Shown: positions 23,234-33,762 of the stretch, in pieces | How positions within the stretch are numbered: position 1 is the first letter of the stretch | Layout of the letters: each line of letters starts with the position of its first letter | From: Notolepis coatsorum | Taxonomy: Eukaryota; Chordata; Actinopteri; Aulopiformes; Paralepididae | Assembly: GCA_963971535.1 (NCBI GenBank) | Contig: OZ020594.1 | Location: 116,595,127-116,659,126, forward strand | DNA length: 64,000 bases | Reading direction: 5' to 3' | Translations under genes and position numbers: made by a program | The notes under the pieces: model-generated | What the model was told of the DNA's origin: nothing | Databases searched by the model: none | The model's input: only the letters and a program-made list of their open reading frames with translations

Positions 23234-23649
23234 TGTACATGGGTACCTTGGTCGTGTAGTGTATCTTGTAGACCAGGCCCATTGCAAGTTGCTGTACTCT
23301 GTCGTCTACTCTAAGCCATCCTAGTTTGTCAAAGTGGGCAGGGGAGAGGTGGGTTCTAGGAGTAAGGTCAAGCAGTAGTCTGACCAGTTTGTTTTGAGAT
23401 GTTTGTAATTTTGTTTTTAGCGCTTTTGAGGTGCTTTGGTACCATGAGGTGCAAGCATAGTCGTAGTACCCTTGAATGAGTGCTCCTGCCAGAGTCTTCA
23501 GGGTATTCTTGTTTACCAGTGAGGAGATCCGGTACAAGAATCGAGTTCGTTTGTTGACTTTTTTTTATTACATTGGATGCCATTTTGTCACAGGAAAGAT
23601 TTGCCTCTAGGATGGAGCCCAGGTAGGTAATTTCTTCTTTCCTTGTGAC
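23234..23649 (-). pseudogene. LINE-A thumb-region coding segment with the A8 frame shift
   Basis: Minus-strand coding from TRKEEITYLGSILEAN through SLVNKNTLKTLAGALIQGYY to YKIHYTTKVPMY. At 23,559-23,566 a run of eight T (A8 on the coding strand) places the two sides in different frames; seven would be in frame. All four coding copies of LINE-A in this window have exactly eight. Confidence 0.85.
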
Positions 23650-23942
23650 CAGGGAAGGAAACTAACTTTTTGGCTTACCAGCCAACTGGCGAGTATCTGA
23701 TTTTTTTTACCAGCCAAACAGATTTTTTACCAGACAAAAAAAATCGCTAATTGTGATAATTACTTCTTTGTACGTCTTCGTCTAAATTGATTTTCAATCA
23801 TAGCAAATTAATCACACTGTCTCTACTCTTCAAAATATTACATCATTAAATCACATATTAACATGAAAGAGGGAACTATACTGGACTGGGTTGGGCTGAA
23901 CTGGGCAGTGAAAGATGCTGGGTTGGGCTGGTCTAGGTTATA

Positions 23943-24119
23943 CTGAATGATGAATTGAAAATGAATTGAAAATGGGGGACCCTGATGTAAACAAGACGAA
24001 AGTCTTTCTCTGGTCTGCATCCCCTTAACAATTGCATGTATTGAGCCGTACTGTACTGTACCCATTCTGCAATCTGTTAAATAAAGTTTTCATTCATTCA
24101 TTCATTCATCACAGCTCAA
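23943..24119 (+). mobile_element. LINE-A 3'-end fragment inside a hAT
   Basis: Starts at 'gaattgaaaatggggg', runs through 'cccattctgcaatctg' and AATAAAG, and ends in four ATTC units. Only the last ~130 bp of the family are present. Confidence 0.88.
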
Positions 24120-24280
24120 CTACTAGGAATGTGTGTCTGACTCTTAAGTGCAGGAAATATTCATCAGAAAGGGGGGACATGATGGAGGGAATGGAAAGAG
24201 CAGGTTTGACAGGAGCAGGGTTGAAGGGCATATTGGAGTGTGGAGGAAGTGGACAAGGCATTATTAAGCAAACAGGACTG

Positions 24281-24417
24281 AAATGGGCGACCCTGATGTA
24301 AACAAGACGAAAGTCCTTCTCTGGTCTGCATCCCCTTAACAATTGTGTGTATTGAGCTGTACTGTATTGTACCCAATCTGCAATCTGTTAATAAAGTTTT
24401 CAATCAATCAATCAATA
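24281..24417 (+). mobile_element. LINE-A 3'-end fragment with (ATCA)n tail
   Basis: Same ~130-bp end as the neighbour 160 bp upstream, but the tail is CAATCAATCAATCAAT rather than ATTC repeats, so it is an independent insertion from a different tail subtype, not a local duplication. Confidence 0.85.
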
Positions 24418-25341
24418 CTGGGTTGGGCTGGTTTAGGTTGAACTGAGTTGGGCAGTGAAAGAACCAAGCATTTCACTGTAATGTAATAGCTAAATAAAAC
24501 AACTTGAACTTGACTTGTTACATTTGCACTCTGGTTGTATGCCAAATGTATTCTGGTTGTACTGTACTTGTGCTGTAAGATGACAATACATTGGAACCGA
24601 ATCGACAACGCTAGGGGTTCAGCAGGTGTATTCTGAATGCCAAGTATGACAACATCACCGTTGTGAAGGGCATATGGGCGAGTGGTGATATGGCATATGG
24701 GGGGAAACCCGGTAATAATAAAATGTCACTCGGCTGCATTTAAGCAACGCCGCTCAGTATAGTCGTCCACTATGTTGAATGCGCGTTATGGTAGCTTGTT
24801 ACATGCTAGGTAGCTAGCCGGCTAATGCTGGTTGACTTGTCATTCTCATCCGACTCGAAGGAGACGCGTCGCGTGCTGTTGTTCGCCCCCATGTCAGACC
24901 GCACTGATATCCGAAAGCGACGACTCTACATGCAATTATTTTCATCCACTGATGTGTTTTTGTAAGTTTGTCTACGTTGTCAAGCCGGCTGCCGGTGGCA
25001 GGAGTTTGTAGGTCTGCGCGCAGTGGTCTGTCCACTTCCCCTAGATGGGCGGCATCTTCTAGAAAATGAGTGTTCATTGGAGGAGCTTAGAGCGCATCTG
25101 TACAACGATGATGTTCATTGGTTATGGTCTGATTATTATGTGGCGCAAATGGGAGGAATCAAGGGGGGAGTCAGAGTTCGGTTTGTGCCAGTGAGCGAAT
25201 CAGCAGATTGCAGAATGATTTTTTTGTTTTGTTTTGTAATTACTAGTACTCGCCAGACTGGCGAGTGCTCTTCATGAATTACTCGCCAAACGTAAAAAAT
25301 ACTCGCAATTGGCGAGTAAAGTGGCCTAATTTCCTCCCCTG

Positions 25342-26985
25342 CTTGTGACAATATTGTCACCCACTGTAACTGAGAAGCCGTCGGTCTTGCTGAGTTTGTT
25401 ATTTGAACCGAAGAGAATGGACTCTGTTTTGCCCATGTGTAATGATAGTTTGTTATCAGCGAGCCATATGCAGATTTTGCCTAGTTCCGAGCTGAGGGTT
25501 TTTTCAACCTGTAACTTGTTCTTGTCAGAGACCAGCAGGGCTGAGTCGTCCGCAAACAGGAACAAGTTGCAGTCACAAGCTGACGACATGTCATTTGCAT
25601 AAATTAGGAACAGTAGCAGACCTAGTATGGGAACACCACAGCTCACAGTCACTGTGAGGGGGGGGGGTAGGGTACCGTTTACCTCCACCATCTGTTCTCT
25701 CCCCTCCAGGTAGGATTGCATCCAGCTCACTGATAGGCTATCAAAACCAATTGCTTTTAGCTTGTCAAACAGAATGGTGTGATTGACAGTGTCGAAGGCC
25801 TTTTGTAGGTCCAGCATGACCATGCCGCAGTATTTGCCCGTGTCCACCTCTTGTTTGATGTGGTCGTTTAAATAGAGAAGGCATGTGTCAGTGGAGTGGG
25901 ATGTTCTGAAGCCAGATTGGAATTCGTAGATTAGATTTTTTTTCGCGAGGTACTTTTCGACCTGTTCGTATACAATTTTTTCCATGACTTTCGAGATGGA
26001 GGTAAGGATAGAAACAGGGCGGTAGTTGCCTGGGTCTAATTTACTGCCCTTTTTGTGCAGGGGTGTTACTCTCGCAATTTTGAAGTCCTTGGGGACGTGT
26101 CCCTGTTTTATGGAGAGGTTTATTATGTGTGTGATGACTGGGGTGATGGCGGCTGCTGAGTCTCTGAGGAATTTGGAGGGAATGTTGTCATGGCCAGTGG
26201 CCTTGTTCGGTTGGAGGGCGCTCAGTTTTTTGAGTACCTCATCTGTTGTTACCATTTCCAGTTTGAAGTCATCTTTGTGGACTCCTAGGTTCTTGTAGTA
26301 TGCTATGTGTTCTACCCCATAATGCCCTGAGTGGGAGGGTAGTTTGTTTACCAGTGTTGTGGCTATGTTTGTGAAGAAAATGTTTAAGTAATTGGCTACA
26401 TCCAGCTTGTCTGTGATGAGCCTGTTGTCCGTCTTTATGTTTATGTTTGAGAATCTGGTTTTAAGTTTTTTACTGCAGCCTAGTTGATTATTGAGTAATT
26501 TCCAAAGTTCACATGGTTTGTTTTTGTTTTCCTCAGTTTTGTCATTGATGAAATATTTTTTTGCTGTTTTGATCATGGAGTTTACGTCATTTCTTAGTCT
26601 GTTTCTTTCCAGTTTGAGTTCAGTCACGTGGGCTTGGCGTTTACTGCTCTTGCTTTTGGTAAGCTTTGACTGACTTTTACGAAACTCAGAGCATTTTTTG
26701 TCTCTGGTTTTCATAGCGGTCAGTATTTCAGTGTGCATCCATGGCTCAGCGCGATTTTTTACCCTGGTGGTTCTTAGGGGGGCCATGTTGTTTAGTATTG
26801 TTGAGAATTTGGTTTTGAAACCAAGCCATGTTTCTTCAACCAATGTACCATTGAGTTCATCTGAGTCCAGGCTCTCCAGTTCAAGGTTAAAGGCCTCGCT
26901 AGAGTAGGTTTTGAGGTCTCTAGATGTGACTGTTTTGTGACAGCCAGCCTTTTGTTTTAGCTTTTTGCGTGTACAGAATATCATA
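25342..26985 (-). pseudogene. LINE-A reverse transcriptase, uninterrupted segment
   Basis: About 545 codons are open on the minus strand. It begins with the last endonuclease residues (MIFCTRKKLKQ) and a Lys-rich linker. The RT palm follows, with LQPNKATGHDNIPSKFL, GNYRPVSILTSISKVMEKIV, MLDLQKAFDTVNHTILFDKL, SCGVPILGLLLFLIYANDM and the catalytic box LFLFADDSALLV, then NKLSLHMGKTESILF. VPILG replaces the usual PQGS-type motif. RT motifs are those of CR1/L2-group LINEs. The segment is intact but cannot be expressed as a unit because of the insertions on both sides. Confidence 0.9.
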
Positions 26986-29900
26986 TCATCTTACTATGGC
27001 GCGACCCCGGTCAGTCGCCTTTGGTTTAGCTCCGCGACGATTGTGCTCATTTTTAGCTATTATGTTTGTTTTTTCGACTTTTTTTATTAAATCATCACTG
27101 GCGGGTATGTCATACGACCGCCAGACACTTATGGACCTAAACTCCGGACTCAAATTGGAGTTGGGAGACACTTTATGCCCAGAAGGGCTAACAGAAATCA
27201 AGCGGGAGAACGGCAACAAAGGAAACGGCAGAAAGAAACATAGAGGTAGACGAGGCGGTATCAGACTTAGATTAAAAAGATCTGCTTACCGTCCAGCAAT
27301 TCCATCCATCTTTCTGGCGAATGCACGTTCGTTGGAGGGAAGGATGGACGACTTGAGAGCGAGGGTACGATTCCAACGGGAGATGAGAGACGTTAATATC
27401 ATGTGTTTCACTGAGACATGGCTCAAGCCAGCAACGCCGGATAACAGCGTCTCTCCATCGGACAATTTCACCGTCCTGAGAGCAGATCGCACGGCAGCCT
27501 CTGGGAAGAGCGTCGGAGGTGGGGTCTGCATCCTCACGAACAATCTCTGGGTTAATCCCAAGGAAGTACATGTCCTCTCAAGTTCATGCTCCCCAGATAT
27601 GGAACATCTCCAGATCCTGTGTCGCCCGTATCACCTACCCCGTGAGTTTACCGCGGTCATTTTATCCGTCGTGTATATTCATCCACAGGCAAATACCGGC
27701 AAAGCGCTGGGGGAATTACACGACCACATCAACAAACAGCAGATCAAGCACCCGGAAGCCGCGACGATAGTGACTGGTGATTTCAACCAGGCAAACCTGA
27801 AAAAAGTGATGCCGACTTTTTTTCAGCACATCGCCTGCTCCACAAGAGGGGGAAACACACTCGACCACTGCTACACCCCGTTCAGAGCTGCCTACAAGGC
27901 TGTAGCGGCTCCGCCACTGATGGGCTCTGTAAGCGCGAGCGATCACGACTCCATCTTTTTAATCCCAGCATACAAACAGCGATCACGCGAAGCCGTCGTG
28001 TCACGTGAGACAAAAAAGTGGGCTGACGAATCAGAGGCCGAGCTCCGTGACGCGTTCAAGGATACAGACTGGGACATGTTTGAAGGAAGCGCCAGTGACG
28101 TCAGCGAGTATGCTGATACCGTTGTAAGCTACATAACAACCGTGGCAGACGGCATTGTCCCCACAAAGACGGCGCGGGTTTTCCCAAACCAGAAACCTTG
28201 GGTGGACAGCACTATAAGAACAGCCCTAAACTCACGCACCACGGCTTATAACCTGGGCAGAGAGTCAGGAAATATGGAAGAATACAAGGCTTCAGTCTAC
28301 ACTCTGCGCAAGGCTGTTAAACTTGCTAAGAGGACATATGCTGAGAAACTGGAGACACAAATGGCACAAAACGACACAAGAGGCTTGTGGAGGGGACTGA
28401 AGACAATAACTGACTACAAAGTCAGCGCCCCCGCAATGGGGAGCGACGACGCCTCTCTAGCGGACAAACTCAACTCCTTCTACGCTCGGTTCGGTGTAGA
28501 CAGTGTCGCCGCTAGCCCTCTGGCTAGTGACGTCACTGGCGCACCGGCTGTTGTGGAGGGGGGGGGGCAACCGCGGGGGGGCGGGGGCGCTCTCTCGTTG
28601 TCGGAACACAGTGTGAGAAGAGCATTTATGCAGGTGAACACCAGGAAGGCTGCAGGCCCAGATGGTATAACAGGACGCATACTTAAGTCCTGTGCAAACC
28701 AGCTTGCCCCGGTGTTCACCGCCATATTTAATCAATCCCTGGCGGAGTCAGTAGTCCCTGCCTGCTTCAAGATGTCTACCATCATCCCTGTACCGAAGAA
28801 ACCCTCCCCAACATGTCCAAATGATTACAGACCGGTGGCACTCACCTCTGTGGTCATGAAATGTTTCGAGAGGCTGGTCAAGGACCACATTTGTGCCTCT
28901 CTCCCCAGCGATATGGACCCTATGCAATTTGCATACAGGACAAACAGGTCCACTGATGACGCTGTCTCCCAGGTACTGCACAGCACTCTCTCCCACCTTG
29001 ACCGTCAGAAGGGGGGCTATGTGAGACTGTTGTTCATTGACTACAGCTCAGCGTTCAACACCATAGTCCCCACCAGACTGGTGGACAAGCTGATCGAGCT
29101 AGGCCTGAGCTCCGCCCTGAGCGCCTGGGTACTGGACTTTCTGAGTGAAAGACCCCAGGCGGTCAGGGTGGGGGGTCAGACCTCCAACACCATCACCCTG
29201 AGCATCGGGTCCCCCCAGGGCTGTGTTCTAAGCCCCCTGCTGTACTCACTCTACACACACGACTGTGTGGCCAAGTTCAGCTCCAACTCCATTGTGAAGT
29301 TCGCCGACGACACGGTGGTGGTGGGGCTGATCTCGGACAACGACGAGAAGGCCTACCGGGAGGAGGTTGAGGTACTGGAACGTTGGTGCCAGGACAACAG
29401 CCTGCTCCTGAACATTGGTAAAACCAAGGAGCTGATCGTGGATTATAGGAGAGGACAGCGGGAGACACACACACCACTGAGGATTAACGGGGCTACCGTG
29501 GACAGGGTGAGCAGCTTCAAGTACCTGGGGGTCCACATCTCAGAGGACCTGACATGGTCAACACACATAGGCACAGTAGTAAAGAAAGCGAAGCAGCGCC
29601 TCTACCACCTGAGACAGTTAAGGAAGTTCAGAGTATCGGGGAAGATACTTCAGTCCTTCTACTCAGGAGCTGTAGAGAGCATCTTGACCGGAAACATCAC
29701 TGCCTGGTATGGGAACAGCACGGCACAGGACAAGAAGGCCCTACAGAGTGTGGTGCGCTCAGCCGAGCGTACCACGGGTATTGCGCTACCTCCCCTGCAG
29801 GCTCTATACAACAAGAGGTGCAAATCCAGAGCCTGCAGGATAATGAAAGACCCCCACCACCCCAATAACAGCCTGTTCCAGCTGCTGAGGTCAGGCAGAC

Positions 29901-30408
29901 GCCTGCGAATTCTAGAGACTAAGACGGAGAGGCTTAGGCTAAGCTTCTTCCCCCAGGCCATCAGAGCCTTGAACAATGAACATCGAGAGACACAGAAACT
30001 GAACTATCCACACACAAGTACATACACGACACGCACGCTGAGCACGCTCACACACTAGCAGCCACTTTAACACTCATGCCGCACACACGCACACTTATGG
30101 CCAGAGGAAAGGCCACTTAAAATAGTATAACATCAGGAACAGTGTATTGCACTACTAAAGCTAACTAGCATGTCCTATATGCTCTGTAAATACTAATGTA
30201 CAGATACCGAGATGGCACACCATGTACCTGTTTATTGCACTGTTTTATTGGATTCTATTAATATGTTGTACCACTGTATTTTATTGGATTCTATTATATG
30301 TTGTACCACTGTATTGCACATCGTCGCGGGCAAGACCAGCCGCATTTCATTGTATACCTGTATGCCGTGACAATTAAAACTCTTGAATCTTGAATCTTGA
30401 ATCTTGAA
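26986..30408 (+). mobile_element. L2-type LINE with intact ORF, inserted antisense in LINE-A
   Basis: The element has about 10 bp before the ATG, one long ORF, a ~350-bp 3' UTR ending AATTAAAACTC, and a tail of about four TTGAATC units. It splits the LINE-A endonuclease frame between SDHY and MIF, with at most 2-3 bp of duplication. The very short leader means the 5' UTR is probably truncated. The partial copy L2-B at 9889/18258 is a close relative. Confidence 0.9.
26996..30058 (+). CDS. L2-type endonuclease-reverse transcriptase, 1020 residues, unbroken
   Basis: The ATG at 26996 is chosen because the codon at 26969 is GTG and lies in LINE-A sequence. The N-terminal ~100 residues are basic (RKKHRGRRGGIRLRLKRS). 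The APE endonuclease spans about residues 105-320 (FLANARSLEGRMDD, MCFTETWL, VTGDFNQANL, SASDHDSIF). The reverse transcriptase spans about 480-780, with [72 protein letters not shown] and the catalytic [12 protein letters not shown]. The C-terminal region (YLGVHISEDLTW, LRQLRKFRVSGKILQSFY, RSAERTTGIALPPLQALY) is typical of teleost L2/Maui-type elements. No stop or shift is seen, and length is normal for a one-ORF L2. It could encode active enzyme if transcribed; the short 5' leader argues against its own promoter. Confidence 0.9.
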   Translation: MARPRSVAFGLAPRRLCSFLAIMFVFSTFFIKSSLAGMSYDRQTLMDLNSGLKLELGDTLCPEGLTEIKRENGNKGNGRKKHRGRRGGIRLRLKRSAYRPAIPSIFLANARSLEGRMDDLRARVRFQREMRDVNIMCFTETWLKPATPDNSVSPSDNFTVLRADRTAASGKSVGGGVCILTNNLWVNPKEVHVLSSSCSPDMEHLQILCRPYHLPREFTAVILSVVYIHPQANTGKALGELHDHINKQQIKHPEAATIVTGDFNQANLKKVMPTFFQHIACSTRGGNTLDHCYTPFRAAYKAVAAPPLMGSVSASDHDSIFLIPAYKQRSREAVVSRETKKWADESEAELRDAFKDTDWDMFEGSASDVSEYADTVVSYITTVADGIVPTKTARVFPNQKPWVDSTIRTALNSRTTAYNLGRESGNMEEYKASVYTLRKAVKLAKRTYAEKLETQMAQNDTRGLWRGLKTITDYKVSAPAMGSDDASLADKLNSFYARFGVDSVAASPLASDVTGAPAVVEGGGQPRGGGGALSLSEHSVRRAFMQVNTRKAAGPDGITGRILKSCANQLAPVFTAIFNQSLAESVVPACFKMSTIIPVPKKPSPTCPNDYRPVALTSVVMKCFERLVKDHICASLPSDMDPMQFAYRTNRSTDDAVSQVLHSTLSHLDRQKGGYVRLLFIDYSSAFNTIVPTRLVDKLIELGLSSALSAWVLDFLSERPQAVRVGGQTSNTITLSIGSPQGCVLSPLLYSLYTHDCVAKFSSNSIVKFADDTVVVGLISDNDEKAYREEVEVLERWCQDNSLLLNIGKTKELIVDYRRGQRETHTPLRINGATVDRVSSFKYLGVHISEDLTWSTHIGTVVKKAKQRLYHLRQLRKFRVSGKILQSFYSGAVESILTGNITAWYGNSTAQDKKALQSVVRSAERTTGIALPPLQALYNKRCKSRACRIMKDPHHPNNSLFQLLRSGRRLRILETKTERLRLSFFPQAIRALNNEHRETQKLNYPHTSTYTTRTLSTLTH

Positions 30409-31080
30409 TAATGATCACTTAACCCGCATGCTATAACCCCTTTATTGGAGATCTTGGACTTGTCAGAGGTCAGGATGAGGTCAATGGTAGTCCGAGTTGA
30501 CTCACATACACGTGTGGGTTGGGTGATTAGCTGGCTGAGGCCGTGCAGATCACAAAACCTATTGAAGGATTTGAAGACGGGTGCATCTTTTTGTTGCATA
30601 TCCCTGTTCCAATCCCCAATAAGAATCTTTTCTGCATCCTCAGCTCCAGCTAAGCACACATCCAACACATCATAAAAGCCATTTTGGTCCTGCGGTCTGT
30701 AAAATGTGCCGACTAGAACAGATTTAGCCCTTTCAAATAGAATTTCTACAAAAACAGTTTCAATAGCCTCATGATCTAGGTCCGTACGGTTAATGAATTT
30801 GGTGTCTTTATGAATGTACATACAGACACCACCTCCATGCCTGTTCCTGTCATTCCGGACTATTGAATAGTCCTCCAATTCTATGTCCGGGTCTGTTATT
30901 GATGAATCCAGTTTAGTTTCAGAGAAACATAGAATGTTTACCTTACCGCTAATGAAATGTTGCCTTATTTCTGCCAGTTTGTGTCTAAGGCTGTTTACAT
31001 TTAGATGGAAAATATGAAGTCCGTTTTTATTTGCTGTGTTGCCTATATCCTTGAGAAAAAGGTAGGGTTTTTCTTCTGTG
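30409..31080 (-). pseudogene. LINE-A endonuclease domain
   Basis: Minus-strand frame from PTEEKPYLFLKDIGN through HIFHLNVNSLRHKLAEIR, ILCFSETKLDSS, RHGGGVCMYI, VGTFYRPQ, LIGDWNRDM, TTIDLILTS and GVIACGLSDHY. These are the ordered motifs of an APE-type endonuclease. GDWN (usually GDFN) and SDHY hold catalytic positions. The domain is open throughout and ends where the L2 is inserted. Confidence 0.88.
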
Positions 31081-31110
31081 GGGAGGGGGGGGGGCTCTGT
31101 GATGTCCAGG

Positions 31111-31215
31111 GGGCGTGTAGCTTAATCCCAGCAGAAGAGTGCAAGAGCGCTTCCGCATTTTGCCCTGATTGGCAAAATGGGTAACGCCCATTTGCGCATT
31201 TTCTTTCCCCCCGCT
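31111..31215 (-). other. Segment upstream of LINE-A, shared with a promoter-like region at 37.3 kb
   Basis: Read on the minus strand, this carries 'gcggaagcgctcttgcactc' and 'gctgggattaagct', matching 37355-37391 and its tandem copy at 40215-40251 in the opposite orientation. The flanking ~50 bp are similar but more diverged. It could be the LINE-A 5' UTR or a neighbouring repeat. Confidence 0.6.
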
Positions 31216-31254
31216 CAGACGCCGAAATGGAATGCATGTAGTACATGCAACACA

Positions 31255-31630
31255 ACGCAGCATTTCCGCGTACATTGCAATGTAACACAACGCAGCTGTC
31301 AACTGTACTTTACATATTATCCAAACGAGGACCACATAATGTTATTTCCCTGTACATTGTAACGTTAACACAACGCAGCTGTCAACTGTACTTTACATAT
31401 TATGGAATACATGTATATTATCGCGACGCGATTCACTCGCAACGCCATAATGTTATTTGCCTGTACATTGTAAGTAACGTTAACACAACGCAGCTGTCAA
31501 CTGTACTTTACATATTATGTATTACATGTATATTATCGCGACGCGATTCACTCGCAACGCCATAATGTTATTTCCCTGTACATTGTAACGATAACACAAC
31601 GCAGCTGTCAACTTTACTTTGTAACATTGT
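31255..31630. repeat. Tandem repeat, about three ~120-bp units
   Basis: Units contain 'acacaacgcagctgtcaac', 'tactttacatattat', 'attatcgcgacgcgattc' and 'cataatgttatttccctg'. The first unit lacks the CG-rich middle. Unlike the minisatellites elsewhere in the window, no hAT ends bound it. Confidence 0.88.
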
Positions 31631-31648
31631 TTTTTCGGTCATTCATAA

Positions 31649-31815
31649 AATTGATTGAATGAAATTGATTGAATGAAAATAACAGATTGCAGAATGGGTA
31701 CAATACAGTACGGCTCAATACACACAATTGTTAAGGGGATGCAGACCAGAGAAAGACTTTCGTCTTGTTTACATCAGGGTCCCCCATTTTCAATTCATCA
31801 GGACATATATGACAT
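31649..31815 (-). mobile_element. LINE-A 3'-end fragment
   Basis: On the minus strand: 'gaattgaaaatggggg' with ~15 bp upstream, through 'cccattctgcaatctg' and a TTGAATGA-like tail. Followed by ~300 bp of AT-rich DNA without features. Confidence 0.85.
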
Positions 31816-32152
31816 ACAGATAAACTGACAGCCCTAATTACAACCTTTATTTAATGGTTAATATTTTGATAAAAGGTCATTTACTATATTTGTATGGCAT
31901 TTACACTTAAAGTAGAAAAACAAAAGTAATCTGTAAAATAATAGTAAATTTCCTGTGAAAAAACATTTATTTTTTACAGTACGTTACACACACAAATGCT
32001 ACATTATGACAAATTTTACAAAGAAAGTATATTTATTAGATTCAAAGACTATTTTAATTAGCTTTCTTTGAATACACGGTTTCTCTCCTGTGACGTACAA
32101 ATGTTCAACAAAACCGTGAACATTGACTCAGCTAGACCTCTTTGTTATATCT

Positions 32153-32212
32153 GCAGCGCTAACAGAAATAAAAACAACCCAGGCCTATGTTAAAGTGCCG
32201 CTTGGCTTAGAG
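32153..32212. repeat. Short paralogous segment, copy 1 (left flank of a hAT)
   Basis: Reads 'agcgctaacagaaataaa' through 'gcttggcttagag'. The same ~60 bp occur at 34966-35018, and both are followed, after a hAT insert, by 'gcttagaggataatgtc'. It is thus one sequence present twice, each time split at the same base. Confidence 0.85.
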
Positions 32213-32484
32213 CAGGGGTGGCCAACCAGTCAGAGACTAAGAGCCACAAAAATTACTGTGGTACCACAAAGAGCCACACCATATACCAGCGTTTCTCAAC
32301 CTTTTTTGTCAGTCACGGCACCCTTCATGTGTTTATAGGTCTCACCCTCTGGCCTCTGAAGTTGCTAATGTCTTTTTTATTTGGGCCTCACAGGGTTAAA
32401 AGTACCCTGTGAGACCCACGGTTGCAAAATTACAAAATCACTTTTAGCCATTTAAAAAAAGAATGTTTATTTAAAAAATGTTAA

Positions 32485-32912
32485 AGGGGAACTATTTTAC
32501 TATTTCTTTCACTATTTGGGCACTTTTACACAATTCCTGTGAGTCTATGGAACACCTAGGTTTTTTTCAAAAAAATAAAATGCATTGTTTTGTATTTCTA
32601 ATCAAGTACTCAAAAACCGCATTTTTCTACCTAAAGATCTTAAGCCGTTTTGAGGCTGGGCTCCAACCACTGTGTGGCCTGGTGCCAACTGCCACATCAA
32701 CTGCCACATTATTATGCAGCTGAGAAATTTCTGACATCACATATATGCACATTTTCAGATGACTCAGTTCAGTGAGGGTGAATATTGTGAGAGGAGAATT
32801 GGAAGAATGCGCCAATATGAGAATAAGAGACATAGATTCTATTAATATAAGTCCACATAGCTAAGAAACAATGGTAAACACTGAAAAAGGCCATTTATAA
32901 GATAGTTCCCCT
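32485..32912. mobile_element. TTAA-flanked MITE (Kolobok- or piggyBac-like)
   Basis: Inverted ends AGGGGAACTAT / ATAGTTCCCCTT lie between TTAA at 32481-32484 and TTAA at 32913-32916. TTAA duplication is diagnostic of piggyBac or Kolobok transposition; the AGGGGA start favours Kolobok. Non-coding. Confidence 0.75.
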
Positions 32913-33762
32913 TTAAGCACATGTATAGTCAATTGGTCCTGTTGTTCAGCCTCACAATGCTATTTGATAGTAAATGTGTTTATATGTCCCACCCTCTGGC
33001 CTCTGAAGTTGCTAATGTCTTTTTAATTTGGGCCTCACAGGGTTACCTCTTAAGCCCGAGATATACAGTAAAAGTGTATATTTTCAGCATTACGTTTGTT
33101 TACCAATTATTTTAAACTGTTATTAGTGAAATATAAGATTATAGAAGTCTCAGGGCATTGAGTCGGAAACCGGCGCATATTGACAGGAGGAAGTGGCACA
33201 TCCAAAAGTGAGTATAGTCTTTTGAAGGAAGAGACTCAGGGCTTTCAAATTTAGAAAAACTACCATACCCAGCTCACACCAGCCCCTGTCAATCATCTGA
33301 CTTCTGGATTTACTTTTCTATTTCTCTTGTTTTTTGGGATTATCTCCCACAAACCTGAACGTTATTGCCATAAAACAGAACGCAGTTAGTTTATCTACCT
33401 TTCTGTGAACGTCTTGCAAAAAACGGTGTTGCAATATGATGAAGAATTTTGGAGAAATTTACATTATAAAAAAGATGGCAGAATTCAGTACTGTATCTAC
33501 AAAACCTTCTGTTTAATCATCTTCCCTTTATTCATTTGCTTAGATTTTTCATGTCTGGTCAATTTTAGCATGGTGTTATTCACAGTCAAAGATAAAACAT
33601 TTTTTAAATAGAATTGATATTCTCCTTTGGTTCATTACAATTTACTCAAGCCTAGTAACAGACACTATTTCTGACACTGATCCATATATATGTCCCTAGA
33701 TTCAGATACCAAGAACATGCAAATGGACCATTTAAAAAAAAAAAAAAAATGTTTATTCTACG

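Larger units (their letters stand above)
23650..25341. mobile_element. hAT element inserted in LINE-A, 8-bp TSD
   Basis: Termini are CAGGGAAGGAAACTAAC and, inverted, CAGGGGAGGAAATTAGG. The TSD is CTTGTGAC (23642-23649, 25342-25349). Subterminal 'ggcgagtat' and 'actcgcca' phrases occur at both ends, as in the one at 8199. It contains two LINE-A 3' ends (23943-24119 and 24281-24417) and a repeated 'gggttgggctgg' phrase. No transposase seen. Confidence 0.88.
19754..31110 (-). mobile_element. LINE-A copy 4: near full-length, split by three insertions
   Basis: Reading from 31.1 kb leftwards: endonuclease (31,080-30,409), an L2 insertion, endonuclease end plus reverse transcriptase (26,985-25,342), a hAT, thumb region (23,649-23,234), a hAT, C-terminal end (20,444-20,198), the 3' UTR, and a TTGA-type tail at 19,754. 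Each gap closes exactly in protein terms when the insert is removed (SDHY|MIFCTRK, GDNIV|TRKEE, TKVPMY|MSKYF). With inserts removed the ORF is open apart from the A8 run near 23,562. This is the best LINE-A copy in the window. Confidence 0.9.
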
